Assembly: GCF_009937995.1 (NCBI RefSeq)
Contig: NZ_AP021881.1
Location: forward strand, 372,001 to 436,000
Length of the DNA stretch: 64,000 bases
Direction of reading: 5' to 3'
Origin: Sulfuriferula nivalis
Lineage (GTDB): Bacteria > Pseudomonadota > Gammaproteobacteria > Burkholderiales > Sulfuriferulaceae
The position numbers and the translations under genes are program-made. Below, in pieces: positions 43,445 through 52,357 of the stretch. The stretch's first letter is position 1; every line of letters begins with the position of its first letter. The notes under the pieces are model-generated. The model worked only from the letters and a program-made list of their open reading frames with translations, was not told where the DNA came from and ran no database searches.

Positions 43445-44692
43445 TTATATCTGGAAAGCCGGCTTCATTCGGTCGATTTCAGCTGCGGATAATCCCTCGC
43501 TCTTGGCTACTTGTGCCCATCCAGATATGGCATCGACGACTTCCTTCAGGATGTCTAGTGCCTCGCTATTTGTCAGACGGTAGAACTCGGCAGTGGACAT
43601 GGCTATCGCGATGTCTGGCTCGGGGTTGGTATCATCCAGCGCGAGTGCGTGATGTGCCTTGTTCAGATTTGGATTCATGTCGAATGCATCCGAAAGCCGC
43701 CATCCGTCCGTAATTCTGATAAATCCATGGTTGCGCAGGTGATCATCCCGATTGCTGACTAGCACGTTAAAAAGAACGCGCCGAAATAACTGAGTCAGGT
43801 CAGTTTGAATAGAACCGCTTGCGCCATGTTTGCTGATGAATTCGGCCATATCCAGATAGCTAGAAAATTCGCCGTCTTTTTTCTCAAGCAGCGTCATGGC
43901 TGACGCATACATACGCCGAGAGGTGCCTGTTCGGTCAAATCGCTTTACACAAAAGGTGTGATATTTGGAAGCGAGCTGGGTCGCACGCGAGGGAGGCACA
44001 CAGATTTTGGCTTTTTCAGCTAGACGATGTGTTACGAGTTCCCAAGCGCCAACGTCGTAAATATCGTTTTTTGCTGGAAATTTCGCGATCCAGAGGCTGT
44101 TATCAGCCTCTTCGAAGTTAGCTTTCGGTCGAGCACCGCCAAGCGATGAACCGGGGGCAATCAGCAAGGAAAGCCATTTCTCATACTCGGGAAGTTCCTC
44201 AACGCCATCTTCCTCCAAACGGTTACAGATTGATGCTAGCTCGTTAAGATCGGTCACCGTTGGGGTAGGTAGCTCGCTGTTGTCCAGGAATGGACCATCT
44301 GGGCGGCGAAAGCGCAGGGCACCCTGACGAGTGTGGTCATTCACCCCGAGCAGAAAATCCATTTCCTGAAGCGTTCTGCGGTCGCGCCCCTCTTTTTTTG
44401 CCTGGATAGCTTCGCGTCGCTCCATGAGTACACGTCCCCAGCGATCAGGAGCCGAGTCCAGAAATATCCCAAAGGTAAATGAATCTCCGACTGGGTGTTG
44501 CTCCCCGGCGTATAACGCAAGTCTGGGATCCAGCATAAACGGTTGCTGGGCTATCCAGTCTGCAGTGTATTCGAAAGAAGGTGGCAGAGCAGTGCGACCC
44601 TTGTCACGATAAAGTGTGCCGACCGAGCCAGAATAACCAAGTTCGTTGGCTTCGAGTAAAACTTCGAAAGCGTCCCGATTATTTTTCGCCAT
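43445..44692 (-). CDS. hipA: HipA-family kinase toxin
   Basis: A 415-residue HipA-type serine/threonine kinase. The gly-rich loop is in S-S-L-G-G-A-R-P-K-A, the catalytic loop in S-N-R-D-D-H-L-R-N-H-G-F and the metal site in L-S-D-A-F-D-M-N-P. HipA-type toxins phosphorylate tRNA synthetases or related targets. ATG 44692 overlaps the end of hipB by 14 bases; further upstream frame lies inside hipB. Confidence 0.9.
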   Translation of the reverse strand: MAKNNRDAFEVLLEANELGYSGSVGTLYRDKGRTALPPSFEYTADWIAQQPFMLDPRLALYAGEQHPVGDSFTFGIFLDSAPDRWGRVLMERREAIQAKKEGRDRRTLQEMDFLLGVNDHTRQGALRFRRPDGPFLDNSELPTPTVTDLNELASICNRLEEDGVEELPEYEKWLSLLIAPGSSLGGARPKANFEEADNSLWIAKFPAKNDIYDVGAWELVTHRLAEKAKICVPPSRATQLASKYHTFCVKRFDRTGTSRRMYASAMTLLEKKDGEFSSYLDMAEFISKHGASGSIQTDLTQLFRRVLFNVLVSNRDDHLRNHGFIRITDGWRLSDAFDMNPNLNKAHHALALDDTNPEPDIAIAMSTAEFYRLTNSEALDILKEVVDAISGWAQVAKSEGLSAAEIDRMKPAFQI

Positions 44693-45116
44693 CAGTGTTC
44701 TCTTTGCGTAGCCCCTGCAGTAATTGGGAAATAGCTTCCTGATTACGTTCTTTTGAGCTTTTGCTGTATGGTGCAGACGTGTTTTTAAGACGAATCTGTT
44801 CGTCAGTGCTCTTTTTGGCATTCCTGCGCTGCGGCAACGCTCGATCTTGCAGTTTGCGGCCAATAACATCGTCCTTAGCCACTTGATCGATATCTTGATC
44901 CAAGCCTAATATCCGCAAGGCTTTCATATAAGTACCAATGGCGATATTTGGATCCCCTTTTTCCAAACGATTCAGCGTATCGCGGGATACACCCAGCCGC
45001 TCGGCAAAAAGCACGGTCGTCAATTCACGGCGCAGCCGGGCATCACGCAGCCGCTCGCCAAGGGCAGTCAGTTGCTTCGTAATAGATGGAAATGGGGGGT
45101 GAAAAGTTCTAGCCAT
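44679..45116 (-). CDS. hipB: HipB-like HTH antitoxin
   Basis: A 145-residue XRE-family repressor with HTH L-R-D-A-R-L-R-R-E-L-T-T-V-L-F-A and V-S-R-D-T-L-N-R-L-E-K-G-D-P. A positively charged C-terminal extension (~60 residues) follows, longer than in E. coli HipB. ATG 45116 is inside an operator-like 11-base motif, so the protein may repress its own translation start region. Alternative start is 45134. Confidence 0.85.
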   Translation of the reverse strand: MARTFHPPFPSITKQLTALGERLRDARLRRELTTVLFAERLGVSRDTLNRLEKGDPNIAIGTYMKALRILGLDQDIDQVAKDDVIGRKLQDRALPQRRNAKKSTDEQIRLKNTSAPYSKSSKERNQEAISQLLQGLRKENTDGEK

Positions 45117-45290
45117 GTCCGTTACTTTATGCAATATATTAGTTTTTGTAAATAGTATCGGACATAAATATCTGTCATGGCTACCATCCGATGCGTTAAG
45201 AATGGATTAATGTCCGATACTATGGGCGTTTAATTGGTTTTTGTATGATTTATTGGGCACAATAATTTGTTCTGATGCCCGTTACGGACA
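45115..45290. promoter_or_regulatory. Four operator-like repeats upstream of hipBA
   Basis: An 11-base motif ATGTCCGWTAC occurs four times in alternating orientation: 45115-45125 (ATGTCCGTTAC), 45155-45165 (GTATCGGACAT), 45210-45220 (ATGTCCGATAC) and 45281-45290 (GTTACGGACA). HipB normally binds paired half-sites of this type, so these are probably its operators. Confidence 0.65.
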
Positions 45291-45641
45291 AATTACTGAC
45301 TATAGTTGTTATAGATGTAGCTGTTTGGATTTCGGTTCGCATCATCGGATACGGAAAAACTGGGGGAAGTTTTCATACTTAATTTTAATTATATTAAAAT
45401 TAATGACTTATATTTAGTAACCAAATAATAATATATTTCTTATTGTAATAATACTAGACCCCCTGTTCCAAAAACATGGCCTGACCGCTCTGCCTCAAAT
45501 ATCAGCCAGATATCTGAGTGAGTTCGAGATAACTAACTTGAATATTGGCTTCTTGAAAGAACAGCTGACGCACCAATTCAAAACATGTAATAGATAGCTG
45601 AACTAAAAATTTCGAGTATGACTTCGAAAATTCGCTAAAAA
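45291..45641. other. AT-rich stretch between hipB operators and signalling cluster
   Basis: No gene is recognisable. It includes one more partial motif (ATCGGATACGG near 45345) and a poly-A/T-rich segment (45375-45450). The last 40 bases lie just after the stop of the minus-strand receiver gene. Confidence 0.4.
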
Positions 45642-46196
45642 TTACAAATCATCTTCATTAATAATTACCGAACCATCAGCACCCCAGTTTACTTTGGTAA
45701 TACCTGGGCTTTCTTCCTCAAGTCTACGCAACGCCAGTTCCTGCTTGGTTAGCTGTCCCTGTTGCAAACGCACCGTGTCTGCCAAACGCTGGTTCTCCAT
45801 CATCAATTTTCTAAATGCCAATGCCTGCGAAATAGCAGATTTCAAATCAAAATCATTCCATGGCTTACTAATAAAACGAAATATTTCTGCTTCATTAATT
45901 GCACTCATCAGTCCAGCCAAATCCGCATATCCACTCAATATCATACGAGCAGCATTAGGCTGAAAGTTTCTAAACGCTTTTAAAAACTCAACTCCACTCA
46001 TCTCCGGCATTCGATAATCAGAAATCACCAGATCAAAAGCTACTATCTCAGCTCTTCGCAACGCCTCTACTGGAGTATCAAAAATTTCAACCTCCACACT
46101 TTCTGTTCTACCATTTATCTCAATACCGCTCACAAGTACGCGACGCAAAGCATTTAATATATTTTTCTCATCATCCACGAGCATAATACGATTCAC
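45642..46196 (-). CDS. Response regulator with C-terminal coiled coil
   Basis: A 184-residue protein: receiver domain (V-D-D-E-K-N, acceptor aspartate in L-V-I-S-D-Y-R-M-P-E-M, lysine in I-S-K-P-W) followed by about 50 residues of coiled coil (Q-R-L-A-D-T-V-R-L-Q-Q-G-Q-L). No DNA-binding domain is seen. It starts one base after the HD-GYP gene stop and is the last gene of the seven-gene cluster. Confidence 0.88.
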   Translation of the reverse strand: MNRIMLVDDEKNILNALRRVLVSGIEINGRTESVEVEIFDTPVEALRRAEIVAFDLVISDYRMPEMSGVEFLKAFRNFQPNAARMILSGYADLAGLMSAINEAEIFRFISKPWNDFDLKSAISQALAFRKLMMENQRLADTVRLQQGQLTKQELALRRLEEESPGITKVNWGADGSVIINEDDL

Positions 46197-46197
46197 T

Positions 46198-47553
46198 TCA
46201 ACCCCCTTTTTTAGCGTAAATCCAAATAGTGAATAATTGATTTTCTAGTCGCTCAAAGTTCTTGATTTGAGCAATTAACTGCGCATCCAGCACATAGTCT
46301 TTGGATAACAATAAATTTCCACCACCCATCATGTCCCTCGATAATTTCATACCAGATTGAAGCTGCCCAGAATTCAACATCATTTCAGGTTTAGGATCAG
46401 GCAAATCAGTTGCAATCTGTGCCATCTTACCCAAAAATGCATCAACCACAGCTGGATCATACCGATTACTTCGACCTTCCTGAATATAGGCTATGGCTTC
46501 TTGTTGACTTAAATGTTTATTTAAAATTGTACCAAGTTGCACTGAGTCGTAATCATTTGCAACCGCCAGAATACGTGCACCCAATGGTATGGCCAAGCCT
46601 GCCAATTTATCTGGATAACCTTGCCCATCAAATCGTTCATGATGTCCACGTATAAATTTTGCCGCACCATGTAGTTGCTCAAGCGCCATCAAAGCAGCCT
46701 CACCTTTTGCAGGATGTTTAACCACCTCAGTACGCTCTTCACTAGTCAAACTAGAAAATGACTTTTCAATCAACCGATCCGACAAACCAATTTTACCCAC
46801 ATCATGCAACAATGCAGCCAGAAAGATATCCTGAACTTCCGCATCCGTCATACCCATGCGCTGTGCTATTGCCCTAGCCATGTCCGCAACACGACGTGAA
46901 TGCCCAGCCATTCGACCTTCGCGCATTTCTATCAGATTTGAAAACACACGAATGGAGGTAATAAAGCTCTTTTTAAGCTTGTCATGTGACACTTCCAGAA
47001 AGCCCATTGTCTGACGAACTTCTTCAGTACGTGCTTTTACTCGCTCTTCCAATGTGGCATTCAGGTTTTTTAATTCTTCATTCTGTGCCCGGATCAAAGC
47101 TTCCAAGCGATTTTTTTCACGTTCCAACAACTTAGTATCCAGCGCCTGCTTGACCGTCAGGATAATATCGTTATCCTCCCATGGTTTTGAGATATAGCGA
47201 TAAATACGCCCTTTATTGATCGCATCTATTGTCGCGCCAATTTCCGCATAACCAGTTAATAATATACGAACAGTATCAGGCCAGTTTTCTCTTGTTTTCT
47301 CAAGAAACTGGGCACCATTCATCTCTGGCATACGCATATCAGAAACCACTAGATCCACTGACTCATGTGCCATAACTTCCAACCCTGCAGCCCCACTTTC
47401 AGCGGTAAATATACGATATCCAAATGGTCGAAATAGTCTTTTTAATGCAGAAAGTATATTTGCTTCATCATCCACAAACAGGATAGTTATCACATCATCC
47501 TGCTGGCTTTGGCCTGCTGCAATTAATTGCGACTCACTCATTTTTCCATCCAT
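46198..47553 (-). CDS. HD-GYP response regulator (c-di-GMP phosphodiesterase)
   Basis: A 451-residue protein: receiver domain at about residues 20-140 (L-V-V-S-D-M-R-M-P-E-M), a coiled-coil linker, then an HD-GYP domain with A-A-L-L-H-D-V-G-K-I-G, G-H-H-E-R-F-D-G-Q-G-Y-P and further metal ligands. HD-GYP enzymes break down c-di-GMP. Phosphorylation by one of the two kinases encoded upstream probably controls it. An alternative start is ATG 47541. Confidence 0.92.
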   Translation of the reverse strand: MDGKMSESQLIAAGQSQQDDVITILFVDDEANILSALKRLFRPFGYRIFTAESGAAGLEVMAHESVDLVVSDMRMPEMNGAQFLEKTRENWPDTVRILLTGYAEIGATIDAINKGRIYRYISKPWEDNDIILTVKQALDTKLLEREKNRLEALIRAQNEELKNLNATLEERVKARTEEVRQTMGFLEVSHDKLKKSFITSIRVFSNLIEMREGRMAGHSRRVADMARAIAQRMGMTDAEVQDIFLAALLHDVGKIGLSDRLIEKSFSSLTSEERTEVVKHPAKGEAALMALEQLHGAAKFIRGHHERFDGQGYPDKLAGLAIPLGARILAVANDYDSVQLGTILNKHLSQQEAIAYIQEGRSNRYDPAVVDAFLGKMAQIATDLPDPKPEMMLNSGQLQSGMKLSRDMMGGGNLLLSKDYVLDAQLIAQIKNFERLENQLFTIWIYAKKGG

Positions 47554-47582
47554 TTTTCAATATCCAGACCAACATGAATTCA

Positions 47583-49136
47583 TTATTGATTTATCGGCAA
47601 ACATATTCTAAATGTTGTCCCTTTCCCCACCTCGCTTTGCACTTCAATTTTCCCATGGTGTTTCTGAATGATGCCATATGCCATAGACAACCCCAGCCCA
47701 GTTCCTTTACCAATTGGCTTAGTGGTGAAAAATGGATCAAATATACGTTTCAAATTTTCTGGTGCAATTCCCTTGCCTGTATCAACGACTTCCACCCATA
47801 CTTCTTCACCTTCTTGTCCTGTACGTATCGTAATCGTGCCCCTATCTTCAATAGCATGCGCGGCATTAACAAACAAATTCATGAAGACCTGATTAAGCTG
47901 GGATGACAGGCATTTAATTTCTGGAATACCACCATAATTTTTTACAACTTCCGCCTTGTATTTAATCTCGTTATTAACAATATTTAAAGTAGTATCAATA
48001 CCTTTCTGTAAATCAGCATATTCCCACTCCTCAACCACATCAACATGAGAAAAATCCTTCAAATCCTGAACGATTTTCTTGACCCGTGTAATACCATCTT
48101 TTGATTCCCCCATCAGGGCTGGAAGATCCTCCTTTAGAAAGGATAAATCCAATTTCTGTTTGGTAATCTGTAACCGAGCCAGCACATCTCCGTCGACAAT
48201 AGCACTTTCGGCCAATTCATAGTCATGAACAATTTCAAACAAATTTTCCAGATATTTTTCCAATGTTCCCAAATTAGAATAAACGAATCCAATAGGATTG
48301 TTAATTTCATGGGCGACGCCAGCAGCAAGCTGACCTACTGAAGCCATTTTTTCCGACTGCATTAATTGACTTTGTGTTGCATTCAATTGCTCTACCAAAA
48401 CCTGCAATTTCAATCGTTCAGCATGCAAAGAACGATTGCTGTGTTCCAGCGCCCTTAACAAATCCAGTCTTTCCAGCACACGGGTAACATCTGGCATTAA
48501 TTGTTCAAACATTGTTATGTCATCTCGACTAAAACAATCTGCTTCGACTCGACCTAACAAAACAAATACGCCTACAGTATTGCCACCTATCTGAACGGGT
48601 GATAAAAGCATAGGTTGTTCCATAATTTCAGGTACACCACCAATCATTCCATTTTGTGAAATCACACCATTTTCAGCAAATGTTAGACGTATCCTATCCC
48701 GGAAACTAGCAGTACTCTTCAACTCAGCTAGTACCGCAGCATTTACATTCGGACTGACTAAACCTTTTGGAGCTCCAGTATTATCCAATGAGACATAAAT
48801 TCCATTTTTTGAACCTGTTGCTTCTTGCAGATCACCCAACACCTCTTCAAAAAAACGCTTTATATCACTCGATGTTTTTACAAGTTTATCCGCCTGACTT
48901 AACCGTTCCTGAACATCTGCCATCACAACCATACGTATACTACCTGCCGCTAAGCTATTTGCTTCACGGTTGCTCATTTCATATTTTATGTACAGACGTT
49001 CAAGTAAACTATTAAAGCTACTAATCAGTGAATTAAACTCTTCATTACTCTCTGAAGGGGATGGAATAAACTGTTTAAAATCGGTAATCGCATTAATTTC
49101 CATTATCAATGAATGGACACATGGAATATTTTGCAT
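47583..49136 (-). CDS. Soluble sensor histidine kinase
   Basis: A 517-residue kinase without membrane segments. The N-terminal ~250 residues include a GAF-like sensor; the H-box is G-Q-L-A-A-G-V-A-H-E-I-N-N-P-I-G, and the ATP domain has N-L-F-V-N-A-A-H-A-I, D-T-G-K-G-I and G-T-G-L-G-L-S. From the H-box on it matches the next kinase (49262-50644) closely. Input is unknown. Confidence 0.9.
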   Translation of the reverse strand: MQNIPCVHSLIMEINAITDFKQFIPSPSESNEEFNSLISSFNSLLERLYIKYEMSNREANSLAAGSIRMVVMADVQERLSQADKLVKTSSDIKRFFEEVLGDLQEATGSKNGIYVSLDNTGAPKGLVSPNVNAAVLAELKSTASFRDRIRLTFAENGVISQNGMIGGVPEIMEQPMLLSPVQIGGNTVGVFVLLGRVEADCFSRDDITMFEQLMPDVTRVLERLDLLRALEHSNRSLHAERLKLQVLVEQLNATQSQLMQSEKMASVGQLAAGVAHEINNPIGFVYSNLGTLEKYLENLFEIVHDYELAESAIVDGDVLARLQITKQKLDLSFLKEDLPALMGESKDGITRVKKIVQDLKDFSHVDVVEEWEYADLQKGIDTTLNIVNNEIKYKAEVVKNYGGIPEIKCLSSQLNQVFMNLFVNAAHAIEDRGTITIRTGQEGEEVWVEVVDTGKGIAPENLKRIFDPFFTTKPIGKGTGLGLSMAYGIIQKHHGKIEVQSEVGKGTTFRICLPINQ

Positions 49137-49261
49137 AAAAACTCAACCCCTATTAAGCAACAGATTTGTTTACACTAAGCATCCCAGATTAAACACTCTC
49201 AAAATTCCTCCATCGAAAAAATCGACAAATTCGTTAACTAAATGATGCTTAATAATTATTA

Positions 49262-50644
49262 TCAGCTTTCCTCATGTTTGATTGGTAACCACACAGTGAA
49301 AACAGATCCTTTACCAACCTCACTCTTCACTTCAATTCTCCCGTGATGTTTTTGGATAATGCCGTAAGATAGCGACAGTCCCAAACCTGTTCCTTTACCC
49401 ACAGGTTTAGTAGTGAAGAATGGATCAAATATCCGATTCATATTTTCAGGAGTAATGCCGTGACCACTATCCGAGATCTCAACCCATACTTCATTTCCCT
49501 GCATTCCGGTATGAATAGAGATTTCACCCCGTTCTTCAATGGCATGAGCTGCATTCACAAGCAAATTCATAAACACTTGATTTAATTGTGAAGATAAGCA
49601 CTCAACATCAGGGATGTCGCCGTACTCCTTAATAACTTTTGCTTTATATTTAATCTCATTGTTGACGATATTCAGCGTACTCTCAATTCCCACTCTCAAG
49701 TCTGCGAAATGCCACTCATCTGTAGCATCCACATGAGAAAAATCTTTTAGATTCTGCACTATCTGCTTAACTCGTGTGATTCCCTCTTTAGATTCACTCA
49801 TTAACTCACGCAAGTCGGCTTTCAAAAAAGCCAGATCCAATTGGTTTCTTTTTGATTGCAGTTGTTCACGTACATCGTCATCTAAAATTGCACTTTCGGC
49901 ATGCTCATAAGCATCCACCATATCGAACAAGTCCAATATGTATTTTTCTAGCGAACTTAAATTGGAATAAACATAACCAATAGGGTTATTAATTTCATGC
50001 GCAACCCCTGCCGCCAATTGACCAATCGAAGCCATTTTTTCTGATTGTAACAACTGATTCTGCGCTGCTTCCAATTTTGTATTTATTTGCTGCATTTCTT
50101 CTAGACGAAGATTGCGATCGAGGTGTAACTGCATGTTGGCCAATGCCAAACTCACCATATTCAATAGTGCTATACCTTGTTCCAGGTCGGCATATGTATA
50201 TGGCACTTGTCCGCCAAGTCGATTCACACTGATTGCGCCAATGACTCTATTTTCAATTTTTAAAGGCCAGCAAATCGCGGAGCTAACTGATTTAAAAACC
50301 AAATCGTGGACATCTCTAACCCGTTCAAATCTGATATCGTTAGTTGCATCACCATTGAGCAATAATGCTTTACCATTTTGCGCAACCCAACCTAACACAC
50401 CAGTTCCCATTTTTACCGAACTACCGACTACTTCTTCTGGCAAATCTATACCGGCAACTATCGAAAGTTCCGTCCCATCAGCATTACACAAAGCCAAAGA
50501 ACCACTCTTCCCTTCAAATCCACCCACTACCTGAACGATAATCTGTTGATAAATACTTGCTGTTTCTGCTCGCATAGTCACATCTTGCCCAAGACGATAC
50601 AAATCGTAGATCCAGGATAATTTTGACATGCGATCAAAAGTCAT
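49262..50644 (-). CDS. GAF-domain sensor histidine kinase
   Basis: A 460-residue soluble kinase: GAF domain at about residues 20-170 (V-K-M-G-T-G-V-L-G-W-V-A and L-K-I-E-N-R-V-I-G-A-I-S-V-N), coiled coil, H-box V-A-H-E-I-N-N-P-I-G and ATP domain with D-S-G-H-G-I and G-T-G-L-G-L-S. It is a paralog of the neighbouring kinase with a different sensor half. It lies 15 bases after the HDOD gene. Confidence 0.92.
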   Translation of the reverse strand: MTFDRMSKLSWIYDLYRLGQDVTMRAETASIYQQIIVQVVGGFEGKSGSLALCNADGTELSIVAGIDLPEEVVGSSVKMGTGVLGWVAQNGKALLLNGDATNDIRFERVRDVHDLVFKSVSSAICWPLKIENRVIGAISVNRLGGQVPYTYADLEQGIALLNMVSLALANMQLHLDRNLRLEEMQQINTKLEAAQNQLLQSEKMASIGQLAAGVAHEINNPIGYVYSNLSSLEKYILDLFDMVDAYEHAESAILDDDVREQLQSKRNQLDLAFLKADLRELMSESKEGITRVKQIVQNLKDFSHVDATDEWHFADLRVGIESTLNIVNNEIKYKAKVIKEYGDIPDVECLSSQLNQVFMNLLVNAAHAIEERGEISIHTGMQGNEVWVEISDSGHGITPENMNRIFDPFFTTKPVGKGTGLGLSLSYGIIQKHHGRIEVKSEVGKGSVFTVWLPIKHEES

Positions 50645-50659
50645 ACATTTACCTTCAAG

Positions 50660-51490
50660 TTATATCGCCAGCAATAAATCAACACTTGCATCAACCTGCG
50701 CAGCATCAGGCAAACATGGTTCAATTTGTTCCCAATGGATTTCAAACTGATTCCGTGAAAATTGTGGTAGCTGCTCAACCAAACCTTCGCCACGCAAACC
50801 ATTTTCAATTAGCACTGCAACATGAACAATTGCTGTAACCAATTCAAATGGAATCTGATCAGGCGTACGCCAATAACGAATCACATGCACGATTTCGGAA
50901 GGAAAATTCCAGCGTTTGACTACCTCAGCCCCCACCATAGCATGGTCGAAACCCAGCAGTAACTGTTCAATTTCAAGCAAGGATTGACCTGATTGCGCAT
51001 GCTGTTCCAGAATTTTGTCAAATTGTTCATGTATACAAATATCCATCATTAATTGCCCGATATCGTAAAACATGCCACTAGTGAACGCCATTTCCTGATC
51101 ATACTTCATGCACTTTGCCAGCGCTTTAGCATATATAGCCACCCGAAAACTACGCTTCCAATGTGCATAGTTATCAAAGTATCCTTCGCCGGCAGAAGGG
51201 AAAGCCCTCAAAAATGCAGCTGACAACACTAATGATCGGACGTTATTAAAACCCATTATCACCACTGCATCCTGCATAGAAACTATTTTCTTGGGTAGTG
51301 CATAAAAGGCGGAATTTACAACACGCAAGACTTTTGCAGTCAATCCTTGATCTTGGGCAATTTTTCCTCCTAAATACCTTGCATCCAAATCAGGATTATT
51401 AAAACTTGAAATAACCTCCTGAATCACCAAAGGCATAACTGGCAATTGATGTAATTTATCCAGAACTACTTGCATATCAGTAGCTGCCAT
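50660..51490 (-). CDS. HDOD-domain protein
   Basis: A 276-residue HDOD protein: L-P-V-M-P-L-V-I-Q-E-V-I near the start, then V-L-R-V-V-N-S-A-F-Y and F-T-S-G-M-F-Y-D-I-G-Q-L-M. HDOD domains resemble HD hydrolases without the metal site and act as signalling adaptors in two-component and c-di-GMP systems. It lies in the middle of the signalling operon. Confidence 0.9.
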   Translation of the reverse strand: MAATDMQVVLDKLHQLPVMPLVIQEVISSFNNPDLDARYLGGKIAQDQGLTAKVLRVVNSAFYALPKKIVSMQDAVVIMGFNNVRSLVLSAAFLRAFPSAGEGYFDNYAHWKRSFRVAIYAKALAKCMKYDQEMAFTSGMFYDIGQLMMDICIHEQFDKILEQHAQSGQSLLEIEQLLLGFDHAMVGAEVVKRWNFPSEIVHVIRYWRTPDQIPFELVTAIVHVAVLIENGLRGEGLVEQLPQFSRNQFEIHWEQIEPCLPDAAQVDASVDLLLAI

Positions 51491-51517
51491 ATCCCACCTT
51501 CAATAATTTCAAAGCCA

Positions 51518-52357
51518 TCATAAGTCACCACCTGTAGCTAGCACATCGGAATCAGCGACAAGTATTACCCCCTTAACATGAGACGTTGCTGACATTGAAT
51601 AACACCAATAGTTAAATACATCTCCACTAACAAGCTTCATTTGCTCCTTATTTGGTTGTTCATTCAACGCGTGCCCCTTTAGTCCTGTCAGCAATACCTC
51701 AGGTAACACCTCTCTGGCCATCTCACCTAACAAAGGACATTTGCCCTGCATTCCAAATAATTTATGCGCTCTTTGGTTAGCGACTGCTATTAAACCATCA
51801 TCACCCACACCGACCACGGCCACTGGCAAGGAATCCAAAATATCCTGTGAAATTTGAAGTGCATGAAAATTACGTAGAATCTCACGAGTTGCATCCGCAA
51901 CCCTTTGTTCAAGATCATAATTAATGTCGGATAATGCTTCGTTAGCTGCCTGGAGCTGTTGAGTCAATCGCACATTTTCTAATTTCAGCTCATACCGTTT
52001 AAACGCTTCCTCCACATTTTCTCGCAGCAAATCATCTTCCCAAGGCTTAGTCAGAAATTTATATATAGCCCCACGGTTAATTGCATCTGTCACCGAATTT
52101 AGATCGGTATAACCACTTAACACGATACGCACCGTTTCTGGATACAATTCCTTCACCTTACTCAAGAACTCTACCCCAGTCATTTCAGGCATACGTTGAT
52201 CGGATATAATTACGCCCACCTGATTCTGGGACAATAACTCCAATCCCTCCTTACCACCTTTTGCGCGCAAAATTTTATAACCATCTCGGTGCAACAAACG
52301 CACTATAGCTGCTGCTATATTTTCCTCATCATCAACCAGCAACAATACTCGTTCCAT
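51518..52357 (-). CDS. Response regulator with PAS domain
   Basis: A 279-residue protein: receiver domain (V-D-D-E-E-N, acceptor in V-I-I-S-D-Q-R-M-P-E-M, lysine in L-T-K-P-W), coiled coil, then a PAS-like domain (I-L-D-S-L-P-V-A-V-V-G-V and A-N-Q-R-A-H-K-L-F). No enzymatic output is seen. ATG 52357 overlaps the stop of the GGDEF-EAL gene (TGATG) and has AGGTG upstream. Confidence 0.88.
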   Translation of the reverse strand: MERVLLLVDDEENIAAAIVRLLHRDGYKILRAKGGKEGLELLSQNQVGVIISDQRMPEMTGVEFLSKVKELYPETVRIVLSGYTDLNSVTDAINRGAIYKFLTKPWEDDLLRENVEEAFKRYELKLENVRLTQQLQAANEALSDINYDLEQRVADATREILRNFHALQISQDILDSLPVAVVGVGDDGLIAVANQRAHKLFGMQGKCPLLGEMAREVLPEVLLTGLKGHALNEQPNKEQMKLVSGDVFNYWCYSMSATSHVKGVILVADSDVLATGGDL

